DNA from: Erysipelotrichaceae bacterium
GTDB lineage: Bacteria; Bacillota_I; Bacilli_A; Erysipelotrichales; Erysipelotrichaceae
Reading direction: 5' to 3'
DNA length: 23,618 bases
Assembly (NCBI GenBank): GCA_016302195.1
Contig: JAEDOA010000010.1
Location: 1-23,618 of the forward strand
Of this stretch, positions 13,984-22,207 are shown piece by piece; the first letter of the stretch is position 1, and each line of letters begins with the position of its first letter. Below the pieces are notes generated by a model. It was not told where the DNA came from. It saw only the letters and a program-made list of their open reading frames with translations, and ran no database searches. The position numbers were made by a program, and so were the translations under genes.

Positions 13984-15153
13984 ATGCATTTATCATTAAC
14001 ATATGAATTAATAATAAAATATCTAAGAATGGCAATTGATATAATAGCTGTTTGGGCAGTAATAAATTTTTTAATTAGAATTGTTAGAAATAATCAGAAA
14101 ACTATACAATTGTTCCAGGGGGTAGTATTAGTTATCGTTGTCCAGATGTTGTCTAAGCTTTTAGGCTTGGAAACAATTTCCTGGCTGGCTGATACCGTAG
14201 TATCCTGGGGATTTTTGGCTTTTATTGTTATCTTCCAGCCTGAAATTAGACAAATACTGGAAAGATTAGGAAAGAGTAATGCTTTTGCGAGAATTGCTAC
14301 TTTATCATCTTCTGAAAAAGAAAATTTAATTGAAGAATTGGTTACAGCAACAAAAAATCTATCAACAAAAAAAGTGGGAGCGCTTATTACCCTTGAACAA
14401 TCAAATTCTCTTTCTGAGTATATCGATACTGGAATAAAAATGAACTCACTGGTATCTGCAGAACTATTATGCTCAATATTTATGACTACCACTCCTTTAC
14501 ATGATGGAGCAGTTATCATCCAGGGGGATAAGATAGCTTGTGCTTCCGCTTATTTTACTCCAACAACCAAAGAATTGCCTTCAAAATATGGAGCTAGACA
14601 TCGTGCAGCCATCGGTATTAGCGAACTGACCGACTCTATTACCATTGTAGTTTCTGAGGAAACAGGTATGGTTTCAATTGCTGAGGGTGGAAAATTAATT
14701 CAAATGACGGAGAAGAAACTTCGCGATTATCTAGATAAGATTATTTTGAATAAGGAAATTAAAACTGAATCTAGAAAAAGTGGCAGAACTGTATCAGCCT
14801 CACTTGATGAACTTGTTAGCAGCATAAATGCTGATTTGGGATTACAAAAAGAAAGTCAGGATGACGAATTAGAAAATCCTAATAAACATGACATGAAGTT
14901 ATTTCAAACCGCAAGCTTTAAGGCTATCGATTCAACTGAAGAGAATAAACAGGATAGTTTGGTAGAGCAGGTTTTGAAAAATACTGTTATGGAAAATAGT
15001 ATTGATGAAAATATCGTTGTTAGAACGGTTCCTACTACTACTAATAAAATAACAACAATAAAGACAACTGTAACAACAGGAACAGATATTTTACAAAGTA
15101 ATGAAGAAGGCAAGGAGGTAACAACTGATGAAGTTAAAAGAGAAGAAAATTAA
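13984..15153 (+). CDS. cdaA: Diadenylate cyclase CdaA with long C-terminal tail
   Basis: Membrane-bound enzyme making c-di-AMP from two ATP. Three hydrophobic helices fill about residues 12-82, then a DAC catalytic domain spans about 100-255. It holds the active-site motifs LHDGA (D174-A176) and GARHRAA (R205-R207). From about residue 256 there is an unusual 130-residue hydrophilic tail ending in a Thr-rich stretch; typical CdaA proteins are about 270-280 aa and this one is 389. I start at ATG 13984, 5 nt after AGGTG; the frame is open further upstream but lacks an SD. The 3' end overlaps cdaR by 26 bp, consistent with the known CdaA-CdaR membrane complex. Confidence 0.93.
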   Translation: MHLSLTYELIIKYLRMAIDIIAVWAVINFLIRIVRNNQKTIQLFQGVVLVIVVQMLSKLLGLETISWLADTVVSWGFLAFIVIFQPEIRQILERLGKSNAFARIATLSSSEKENLIEELVTATKNLSTKKVGALITLEQSNSLSEYIDTGIKMNSLVSAELLCSIFMTTTPLHDGAVIIQGDKIACASAYFTPTTKELPSKYGARHRAAIGISELTDSITIVVSEETGMVSIAEGGKLIQMTEKKLRDYLDKIILNKEIKTESRKSGRTVSASLDELVSSINADLGLQKESQDDELENPNKHDMKLFQTASFKAIDSTEENKQDSLVEQVLKNTVMENSIDENIVVRTVPTTTNKITTIKTTVTTGTDILQSNEEGKEVTTDEVKREEN

Positions 15154-16495
15154 AGATTCCCAGGAAAAACTTGAACTTGCTCAAAAAATAGCCGCTAATT
15201 CTCAAAAGGTATATCGTACTTATGCCACTGTAGAGAATGCGATTTTATATATTTTTAGATCTATTTCCGCTTTATTAACAAAAATAATATTCAATAAAAG
15301 ATTTACTGGTCTTTTCTCTTTGATATTGGCAATTATTTTATATGTTGCGATAAATATTACAACAAATGATGCTTTAGGCATTTCTCAAGCAGCCACATTA
15401 AATGATATTCCAGTAAAAGCGATATATAATTCGGAAATATATGAGGTTTCAGGAATACCTTCTACAGTAAATGTAATTATTACTGGAGCCATGAATGACA
15501 TATCTGTCCAAAAAACTAAGAAAAACTCTTCAGTTACCTGTGATTTATCTGGCTTAACTGAAGGAACATATTCAATAAAGCTAGTACCTAACAACTTTTC
15601 ATCGGAATTAAGTGTAAATGTGTTAGATACCCCTACAGTAAATGTAACTATCAAGAAAAAGATTACAGCTAAATACAATATTTCTTACGAGTTTATCAAT
15701 AAGAATGCGATGGATTCCACCTATAATTTAGGTGAGACAACTTTTGATTCCACTGAAGTTTTGATTAGAGCTTCACAAGATACCATTGATTCAATTGCTT
15801 TTGTAAAAGCCTTGATTGATGTTACTGGAGTAACAAGCAATTTTACTAGAGAAGCTAGAATAGTTGCTTATGATAACAATGGTTATATTGTCGATTGCGA
15901 TATTATTCCTTCAACTGTTATGGCTACTGTATCGGTTAGTTCTCCAAGTAAGGAAGTACCTATCATTGTTAGAACAATAGGAACCATGGCTGAGGATCTA
16001 GCCCTTGATTCAATTTCATTAGATCATTCTACGGTTACAATATATGGATCAAATAATGTATTGAGTTTGATTGATGCGGTATATGTTGATGTTGACGTTA
16101 CTAATTTAACTAAGAATACTGCCTTGTCAACTACTTTGAATTTGCCTTCAGGTGTTAATAAAATGAGCGTTACTAAGATAAATATGGAAATTGTAGTAGG
16201 TGAAAAGACATCGAGAGAAATAAAGAATGTTAAAGTTGCTTATAGTAATTTGAATTCTGACTTTAAAGTAAAACTAGTTGACGAAAATGATGTTACTGTT
16301 AATGTAATCGTTTATGGAACAAAGAATAACATCGATAAATTAACGGCTGATGATATAGTTGTTAATATTGATATGAGCTCTGTAACGGATGTTGGTTTAC
16401 AACAAGTGCCAATTTATGTTAGCGGCAATAACTTGCTTGTTGAATATCAAATTGCAGATGGACGAAAATATATTCAAATTGAAGTAGCTCAATAG
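15128..16495 (+). CDS. cdaR: CdaA regulator CdaR (YbbR-domain protein)
   Basis: A 455-aa membrane-anchored regulator of CdaA. A charged, cytoplasmic N-terminal region of about 60 residues comes before one transmembrane helix (around residues 61-77, GLFSLILAIILYVAI). The rest lies outside the membrane as about four repeated YbbR-type beta domains, each with a PV-x-strand followed by a tVnVxI pattern. AAGGAGGT (15113-15120) is a strong SD inside cdaA. YbbR proteins bind CdaA and, in several firmicutes, GlmM as well. Both partners are direct neighbours here. The cytoplasmic extension is longer than in many homologues and may contact the extended CdaA tail (inference). Confidence 0.9.
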   Translation: MKLKEKKIKDSQEKLELAQKIAANSQKVYRTYATVENAILYIFRSISALLTKIIFNKRFTGLFSLILAIILYVAINITTNDALGISQAATLNDIPVKAIYNSEIYEVSGIPSTVNVIITGAMNDISVQKTKKNSSVTCDLSGLTEGTYSIKLVPNNFSSELSVNVLDTPTVNVTIKKKITAKYNISYEFINKNAMDSTYNLGETTFDSTEVLIRASQDTIDSIAFVKALIDVTGVTSNFTREARIVAYDNNGYIVDCDIIPSTVMATVSVSSPSKEVPIIVRTIGTMAEDLALDSISLDHSTVTIYGSNNVLSLIDAVYVDVDVTNLTKNTALSTTLNLPSGVNKMSVTKINMEIVVGEKTSREIKNVKVAYSNLNSDFKVKLVDENDVTVNVIVYGTKNNIDKLTADDIVVNIDMSSVTDVGLQQVPIYVSGNNLLVEYQIADGRKYIQIEVAQ

Positions 16496-16505
16496 GAGGA
16501 TGAAT

Positions 16506-17831
16506 ATGCAGGCACATTTTGGAACTGATGGAATAAGAGGAAGAGCAAATGAGAATTTAACTGTTGATATGGCCTATCGTATCGGTCAGTTTCTTTCAAG
16601 CATGAAAAAAAAGCAAAAAATATTAATTGGAAGAGATACCAGACTATCTTCTGGAATGCTTCAAGCTGCTCTTGCTAGTGGAATAACGGCATGTGGAAGT
16701 GATGCTTATTTACTTGAGGTTTGTTCAACTCCTTCTTTAGTATACCTAGTTAGAAATGAGAAATTCGATTTTGGTATTATGATTACAGCATCTCATAATC
16801 CATTCTACGATAACGGAATAAAAATTATTAGTTCTTCAGGCAGTAAAATTGATAGCCAATTGGAAGAAAAAATTGAAGATTATATTTACTCGGATCAGCA
16901 GCTACCACTTGCTATTGCCAATGATATCGGTAAACTTGTCAATTATCATCAAGGTTTACAAATTTACTATGACTATCTTTATAAAGAATTTCCAATGGAT
17001 TTATCAGATTTTTCTATTATTGTCGATTGTGCTAATGGTTCCACAAGTGAAATAGCTCCTATTGTTTTTAAACATTTTAATAGCAAGTTGACTGTTATCG
17101 ATAATCAGCCGGATGGATTAAATATTAATAAAGATTGTGGCTCAACCCATATTGAAAGATTAGCTGAGATTGTAAAAAAAGGCAATTACGATGTGGGATT
17201 TGGCTATGATGGCGATGGGGATAGAGTTATCGCTGTAGCTAAAGACGGTCAAATTGTTGATGGAGACAAGATATTATATTGTTGCGGTAAATATCTCAAA
17301 GACAAGGGACAATTGAGAAATGGCAAGATTGTAACTACAGTTATGGCAAATTTAGGTTTATTTAAAAAACTTGATGAATATGATATCGGTTATGAAAAAA
17401 CCGCAGTAGGAGACAAGTATGTCTACAAATGTATGATGGAAAATGGCTATGTAGTTGGTGGAGAACAGTCTGGTCATATTATTTTCTCAGATCATGCAAC
17501 TACTGGGGATGGTTTACTTACTTCTCTTGTTTTATTGTCAATTATGATTGAAACTAAAAAAAGTCTTAATCAGTTAACCGATGATCTGTTTGTCTATCCA
17601 CAGGTTTTAATAAATGTAAACGTAAAGGATAAAAATACAGTATTATCTGATGAAAGATTAAAAGAAATATCTCAACAAGTTCAAGAACAATTATCTGATA
17701 ATGGCAGAGTATTAGTTAGAGCAAGCGGTACAGAATCATTAATTAGAGTAATGATTGAAGCTGATAGTAAGGCTAATTGTCAAAAATATGCTGAAATGAT
17801 AGTTGATGTTGTAAAGCAAATTGATGCATAA
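16506..17831 (+). CDS. glmM: Phosphoglucosamine mutase GlmM
   Basis: Converts glucosamine-6-phosphate to glucosamine-1-phosphate for UDP-GlcNAc and peptidoglycan synthesis. The start HFGTDGIRGRAN is diagnostic. The phosphoserine loop TASHNP (Ser96), the metal-binding DGDGDR (235-240) and the C-terminal phosphate-binding RASGTESLIRVM are intact. The length (441 aa) is normal. Two ATGs are close together. ATG 16500 abuts the SD AGGAGG (16494-16499), so ATG 16506 at 6 nt spacing is chosen. GlmM is known to bind and inhibit CdaA, and the order cdaA-cdaR-glmM is the classic firmicute arrangement. Confidence 0.96.
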   Translation: MQAHFGTDGIRGRANENLTVDMAYRIGQFLSSMKKKQKILIGRDTRLSSGMLQAALASGITACGSDAYLLEVCSTPSLVYLVRNEKFDFGIMITASHNPFYDNGIKIISSSGSKIDSQLEEKIEDYIYSDQQLPLAIANDIGKLVNYHQGLQIYYDYLYKEFPMDLSDFSIIVDCANGSTSEIAPIVFKHFNSKLTVIDNQPDGLNINKDCGSTHIERLAEIVKKGNYDVGFGYDGDGDRVIAVAKDGQIVDGDKILYCCGKYLKDKGQLRNGKIVTTVMANLGLFKKLDEYDIGYEKTAVGDKYVYKCMMENGYVVGGEQSGHIIFSDHATTGDGLLTSLVLLSIMIETKKSLNQLTDDLFVYPQVLINVNVKDKNTVLSDERLKEISQQVQEQLSDNGRVLVRASGTESLIRVMIEADSKANCQKYAEMIVDVVKQIDA

Positions 17832-17842
17832 GGGGCTGGATT

Positions 17843-19207
17843 ATGATAAATTATTCATTAAGTGAAATATGTGAAATAGTTGACGGAAAATTAATTGGAG
17901 ATGGATCAGTAGTTGTAAATGGTATGCAATATGATTCCAGATTAATGAAAGACAATATGATTTTCGCCCCATTCAAAGGTGAAAAAATGGATGGACACCA
18001 ATTTGTAAAGCCCTTGTTTGAAAAGAATATCAAAGCCAGTTTTTGGCAAAGCGATTGCCCTTTAGAAAAACCCCAGGGCAATTTAATTGTTGTAGACAAT
18101 GTTTTAGAAGCAATAGCTAAACTAGCGAAGTTTTATCGCGAAAGTTTAGCTATTAAAATTGTAGGAGTGACCGGTTCAAGCGGAAAAACATCAACAAAAG
18201 ACATTATTGCTTCTGTATTAGCGCAAAAATATAAGGTCTATAAAACAAAGGGAAATCATAACAATATTATCGGTGTTCCAACAACATTAATTAACATGGA
18301 CAATGATATTGATGTAGCAGTTATCGAAATGGGAATTGATGATATAGGAATTATGGATAAACTTGTTGATATGGTTAGACCGGATTATACTGTAATAACA
18401 TCTATTGCTCCTGCTCACATTCAGCAATTTAAAACAATAGATAAAATAGTTCAGCAAAAGTGTTTAATAAATAAGCACCTAAGCAAAGAAGGTATTTGTT
18501 TTTACAACCATGACTGTTATGGAGTCAAAAATCAGTTAATTAAAATGAACTTGGAAAATCAGATGTTTGTTTACGGGTTTGATAATGATTGTGATTTGAC
18601 TATCTCTAACTGTTACATGAGCGATAAGTTCACTTATTTTACCGTTAAGCAGATTGATTATTCACCTTTTAAAGTAGCTGCATTAGGAAAGCATATGGCT
18701 TTAAATAGTTTAGCAGCCATCGCTATCGCAACTAAAATGGGATTATCTTACTCGCAAATAGATCAAGGCTTGCAGCAGGTTAGCATAACAAATCGTAGAA
18801 TGCAGCTAAAGCAAATTAAAGATAGCACTATTATCGATGATAGTTATAACAGCAATCCTTCTTCGCTGGTTGCATCACTTTCGACATTTTTAAATTATTC
18901 AAGTAATAATCGAAAAGTGGTTGTATTGGGAGATATGCTTGAATTGGCTGAGAACTCAGCTTTGATGCATAGAGAAATCGCAGATAAGATTGATTTTAGT
19001 CAATTTGATAGTATTATATTAATAGGCCAGCAGATGAAAAATCTCTATGAACGTTTACAGCAGAAAAATATCGAAAGTAAATGGTTTATGGATTGGCAAA
19101 GTTCTTTATCTGAGGTAAAAAAGCAAGTTAACAAGGAAAGCGTAACCTTCTTTAAATCAAGTAATTCCATGAGATTTAATGAATTAATAAATGCTTTGGA
19201 GGATTGA
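17843..19207 (+). CDS. murF: UDP-MurNAc-tripeptide:D-Ala-D-Ala ligase MurF
   Basis: A 454-aa ATP-dependent ligase adding D-Ala-D-Ala to the UDP-MurNAc-tripeptide, the last cytoplasmic step of the peptidoglycan precursor. The ATP-binding loop VTGSSGKTSTKD is at residues 109-120, then KGNHNNIIGVP and the downstream EMGIDDIG and HMALNSLAA segments. The C-terminal domain has DDSYNSNP, typical of MurF. An SD (AAGGGG) precedes ATG 17843 by 7-8 nt. It stops 2 nt before ddl, whose SD lies inside the murF end. Its substrate D-Ala-D-Ala comes from the next gene. Confidence 0.95.
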   Translation: MINYSLSEICEIVDGKLIGDGSVVVNGMQYDSRLMKDNMIFAPFKGEKMDGHQFVKPLFEKNIKASFWQSDCPLEKPQGNLIVVDNVLEAIAKLAKFYRESLAIKIVGVTGSSGKTSTKDIIASVLAQKYKVYKTKGNHNNIIGVPTTLINMDNDIDVAVIEMGIDDIGIMDKLVDMVRPDYTVITSIAPAHIQQFKTIDKIVQQKCLINKHLSKEGICFYNHDCYGVKNQLIKMNLENQMFVYGFDNDCDLTISNCYMSDKFTYFTVKQIDYSPFKVAALGKHMALNSLAAIAIATKMGLSYSQIDQGLQQVSITNRRMQLKQIKDSTIIDDSYNSNPSSLVASLSTFLNYSSNNRKVVVLGDMLELAENSALMHREIADKIDFSQFDSIILIGQQMKNLYERLQQKNIESKWFMDWQSSLSEVKKQVNKESVTFFKSSNSMRFNELINALED

Positions 19208-19209
19208 AT

Positions 19210-20247
19210 ATGTGTAAAGTAGCTATATTATTTGGTGGGCAGTCAAGTGAACACCCTGTTTCATTAATGTCAGCAAGATCAGTTTGTGAAAATATGCCTG
19301 AAAAATATCAACTTTATTTAGTAGGTATTACAAAAGATGGAAAATGGTATCACTACCAAGGATCATATCAGGATATTGAAAATGGTAATTGGCAGAATTA
19401 CCAGGATAACCAGGAAGTGATTTTAAGTTGTAATAGAAACCATCATGGTTTTTATAATCTAGCAACAAATAGTATTGATTATATTGATGTTATTTTCCCA
19501 GTATTACATGGACGATTTGGCGAAGATGGTACTATTCAGGGAGTTTGCCAGCTTAGTGGTATTGATTGTGTCAGCGATAGCATGCAAAGTTGTGTATTAG
19601 CCATGGATAAGGAATTAACTCATATCTTATGTCAAAAAGAAGGCATAGATATGGCAAAATATATATGCGTTAGAAAACAGGATAAAATTGATTATCAGAA
19701 ATTATTTGAAAGAATAAAAAACGAACTATCGTTGCCTTGTTATGTTAAACCAGCAAGAGAGGGTTCCTCTTTTGGGGCTCACAAAATTAGTGATTATCAA
19801 CAGTTTATTACTTATAGTGAAGATGCTTTTAGTTATGATAACAAGATTTTATACGAAGAATTCATCGATGGAACCGAGGTTGGATGTGCTATTTTAAATA
19901 ATGAGGTAGCTAAAGAAATGTTTGAGGTCATTGTATCTACTGAAATGTATGGTTATAAAGAAAAATATGATGGATTTAAAACTCAAATATGCGTTCCAGC
20001 AGTTAATTTGTCAGAACAGCAGCAACAACAAGCTAAACAGTTGAGCTTAAAGATTGCTGAAATATTGGGCTGTAATGTTATTGCTAGAGTCGATTTCTTT
20101 AATTCCAGCAAAGGACTTATTTTTAATGAAGCTAACCTGATTCCTGGCTTTACTTCTCACTCTTTATATCCAGCTATGTTTAGAGAATCAAATGTTAGCT
20201 ATGGACAGTTGTTAGACAGTCTTATCAAATTGGTACATCGAGGCTGA
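19210..20247 (+). CDS. ddl: D-alanine--D-alanine ligase
   Basis: ATP-grasp ligase of 345 aa making D-Ala-D-Ala. The N-terminus ILFGGQSSEHPVSLMSA carries the substrate-binding Glu (E14). The ATP-grasp signatures are CYVKPAREGSSFGAHKI, LYEEFIDGTEVGCAIL, and the C-terminal FNEANLIPGFTSHSLYP with the glycine/arginine region IARVDFF. The omega-loop reads EMYGYKEKYDGF, the Tyr/Lys pattern of normal Ddl and not the D-Ala-D-Lac (VanA/B) pattern. ATG 19210 is chosen because GGAGG (19198-19202) lies 7 nt upstream; a TTG at 19204 is possible but poorly spaced. It is coupled with murF and followed by alr after 2 nt. Confidence 0.94.
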   Translation: MCKVAILFGGQSSEHPVSLMSARSVCENMPEKYQLYLVGITKDGKWYHYQGSYQDIENGNWQNYQDNQEVILSCNRNHHGFYNLATNSIDYIDVIFPVLHGRFGEDGTIQGVCQLSGIDCVSDSMQSCVLAMDKELTHILCQKEGIDMAKYICVRKQDKIDYQKLFERIKNELSLPCYVKPAREGSSFGAHKISDYQQFITYSEDAFSYDNKILYEEFIDGTEVGCAILNNEVAKEMFEVIVSTEMYGYKEKYDGFKTQICVPAVNLSEQQQQQAKQLSLKIAEILGCNVIARVDFFNSSKGLIFNEANLIPGFTSHSLYPAMFRESNVSYGQLLDSLIKLVHRG

Positions 20248-20249
20248 TT

Positions 20250-21371
20250 ATGGATAATAGAAGATGTTATGTAGAAATATCCAAGGAAAATCTAAGAAAA
20301 AACGTCGATGTATTAAAAAAGTATATTTCTGAAAACACGGGAATTATCGCGGTCGTAAAGGATGATTTTTATGGTCATGGCGTTGTTGAATTGACAAAAG
20401 TGCTTATCGAATGCGGCATAAAAAAATTTGCGGTTAGTTGTTTTCAGGAGGCAATGCAGTTAAGAGAGCAGTTTTCGGATATAGAAATAGTGATATTGGG
20501 CTATGTAGAAAGCCATTATTATAAACAGCTAGCACTAAACAATATCGCTATTAATATTAGTTCAATTGATATGGCTAAGAAATTAGTTGAAATTTGTCAG
20601 AAAGAAAATTTTATATCGGCTGTTGAAGTAGCTGTTGATACAGGAATGTCAAGAAATGGCATCTCAATTGATACAAGCGAGCAAGATTTGCGTTTTATTT
20701 ACCAAAATCCTTATTTGTTGGTTAAGGCGACTTATTCTCACTTGGCAACATCAGATAGTTTTTTAAAGAAAAATCAAGACAATACTTTAAAACAGAAAGC
20801 AAACTTTGATTATTTATGTAATCGAGTTGAGCAATTATCATTGTATTGCGGTGATAAGCACTTATGCGCTTCAGCAGGGGTTATTAATTATCCGGATTTT
20901 AAATACAATATGGTTAGAGTTGGTTTTATGTTACTGGGCTTTGATGTAGGAGAAGTGAATAACAAATTCCAACGTTACCCTTTATTGAGCTGGTATAGCT
21001 CAATAATGAGAATCAGCACAATCAAAAAAGGAAGCATTATCAGTTACGGAGGCACTTATATTTGCCAACAAGATAGGAAAATTGCTACAATAAGTGTTGG
21101 ATATGGCGATGGTTATCCACGTCGACTATCAAATAAGGGTTATGTTTTGATAAAAGGTATTAGATGTAATATCGTGGGTAGAATATGCATGGATCAAATG
21201 ATGGTTGATGTAACTGATGTTAAAAATATCGATATCAATGATAAAGTGGTATTAGTTGGTGAAAGTAGTGGCGAAATGATTACCTTAAACCAGTTAGCTA
21301 ATTTGGCCGATACCATAGTTGATGAATTGGTATGCAATATTAATCATCGAGTAGAAAGAATATACATTTAG
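20250..21371 (+). CDS. alr: Alanine racemase
   Basis: A 373-aa PLP-dependent racemase giving D-Ala to the adjacent Ddl. Lys37 in VVKDDFYGHG is the PLP lysine and Tyr266 in ISYGGTY is the opposite catalytic base. CMDQMMVDVT, VGYGDGYPR and the RVGFMLLG substrate/phosphate region are present. The usual KANAYGHG is changed to KDDFYGHG, so the residues after the catalytic lysine differ from most alanine racemases; a related serine/alanine racemase activity cannot be excluded. The SD GAGG precedes ATG 20250 by about 8 nt. It lies 2 nt after ddl. Confidence 0.93.
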   Translation: MDNRRCYVEISKENLRKNVDVLKKYISENTGIIAVVKDDFYGHGVVELTKVLIECGIKKFAVSCFQEAMQLREQFSDIEIVILGYVESHYYKQLALNNIAINISSIDMAKKLVEICQKENFISAVEVAVDTGMSRNGISIDTSEQDLRFIYQNPYLLVKATYSHLATSDSFLKKNQDNTLKQKANFDYLCNRVEQLSLYCGDKHLCASAGVINYPDFKYNMVRVGFMLLGFDVGEVNNKFQRYPLLSWYSSIMRISTIKKGSIISYGGTYICQQDRKIATISVGYGDGYPRRLSNKGYVLIKGIRCNIVGRICMDQMMVDVTDVKNIDINDKVVLVGESSGEMITLNQLANLADTIVDELVCNINHRVERIYI

Positions 21372-21383
21372 CGGAGGATTTTT

Positions 21384-21941
21384 ATGAAAGCAAGAGTAGG
21401 TGAATTAAAACCAGTTGGTTACAATGTTTATAAGGACAGCTATAATCAAACAGTATTTGTTGATTTCTTTACCAAGAAACAGTATTTAGTGCAAAAACAG
21501 GATGAAAAAAGATACTACTTGTTTAGTCAAAGACTGTTTATGGCTGTTTGCGTTTTGATTATCATTAGTTTAGGATTTGGTAATTACATATTAGGATTTG
21601 TAGCGGGAATAGTAACTTATGCATTTTTTGAGTTTTTTTATCGCATCAAGTTTTTACCAACTCTACAAGAATTAGATTTAAAACTTCCTGCAAGAGCAAA
21701 AATGATTGATGGTATGAGAGATGAAAAAAATTCAAATGCCTCATTAATTGCTAGAGCAATTTGCGGTTTAGTTCTTGTAGTACTATTTGTTGCACTTATT
21801 AAAATGCAATATACAAATATGGATATTGGTTTAAACTATTATTTACTTGTAGCTGTTTCAATTTTGTTATCTATTTATGCAGTATACATCAGTTATATGT
21901 GCATAAAAGTGTTAATTGAAAGAAAAGGAAAGAGGAAATAA
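21384..21941 (+). CDS. Four-helix membrane protein of unknown function
   Basis: A 185-aa protein I do not recognise. A soluble N-terminal part of about 45 residues (containing LKPVGYNVYKDSYNQT and VDFFTKKQYLV) is followed by four hydrophobic helices at about 50-68, 70-90, 120-142 and 148-172. A polar loop between helices 2 and 3 (LPTLQELDLKLPARAKM) and a basic C-terminus (ERKGKRK) suggest both ends are cytoplasmic. The SD GCGGAGG (21372-21378) is strong. It sits between alr and the FakA-like protein, in a cell-envelope operon. A role in envelope regulation is only guilt by association. Confidence 0.8.
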   Translation: MKARVGELKPVGYNVYKDSYNQTVFVDFFTKKQYLVQKQDEKRYYLFSQRLFMAVCVLIIISLGFGNYILGFVAGIVTYAFFEFFYRIKFLPTLQELDLKLPARAKMIDGMRDEKNSNASLIARAICGLVLVVLFVALIKMQYTNMDIGLNYYLLVAVSILLSIYAVYISYMCIKVLIERKGKRK

Positions 21942-21944
21942 GAT

Positions 21945-22196
21945 ATGGTTGAATATAAATTTGATACTCAGTTATTGATTGAAGGTCAAAATCTTGACGA
22001 AGATGCTATTAATGAGTATTTCGTTAATAATTTTAAGGGAGATTGTTTGTTAGCTGTTGGTGATGATGAATTGATTAAAATTCATTATCATACAAATGAA
22101 CCATGGCTTGTGCTAGAGTATTGCGCATCGTTGGGCGAGATATATGATGTTGTAATAGAGAATATGGAGAGACAAGCCAATGGATTAAAAGGATAA
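21945..22196 (+). CDS. Stand-alone FakA middle-domain-like protein (DAK1_2 type)
   Basis: An 83-aa protein matching the part of fatty-acid kinase FakA after its DhaL-like kinase domain. The pattern IKIHYHTNEPWLVLEYCASLGEI, then IENMERQ, closely follows FakA's 'VKVHVHTxxPGxVLEYAxxxGEL ... IENMRxQ'. VGDDE also matches. His47 and His49 correspond to the two histidines reported to bind Zn in the FakA middle domain. The third ligand, Cys in YCTE, is Asp7 here (FDTQ). There is no kinase domain and no FakB in the window, so this protein should not make acyl-phosphate by itself. An SD (AGAGG) is 9 nt upstream. It is co-transcribed with the atypical response regulator 12 bases on. Confidence 0.7.
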   Translation: MVEYKFDTQLLIEGQNLDEDAINEYFVNNFKGDCLLAVGDDELIKIHYHTNEPWLVLEYCASLGEIYDVVIENMERQANGLKG

Positions 22197-22207
22197 TTTC
22201 AATTATT

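Noticed and set aside
14094..14519. Long open frame antisense to cdaA
   Set aside because: It lies wholly opposite a certain gene, has no SD or promoter, and its protein resembles no family. The same holds for open frames opposite cdaR and pssD.
15050..15153. Frameshift fusing cdaA and cdaR
   Set aside because: The 26-bp overlap carries a strong SD for cdaR, and both proteins have complete ends, so it is normal coupling.
19210..20247. Vancomycin-resistance-type (D-Ala-D-Lac or D-Ala-D-Ser) ligase
   Set aside because: The omega-loop has the Tyr/Lys pattern of normal Ddl (MYGYKEKY), and no vanH, vanX or van-type sensor genes are adjacent. The alanine racemase neighbour fits normal D-Ala-D-Ala supply.
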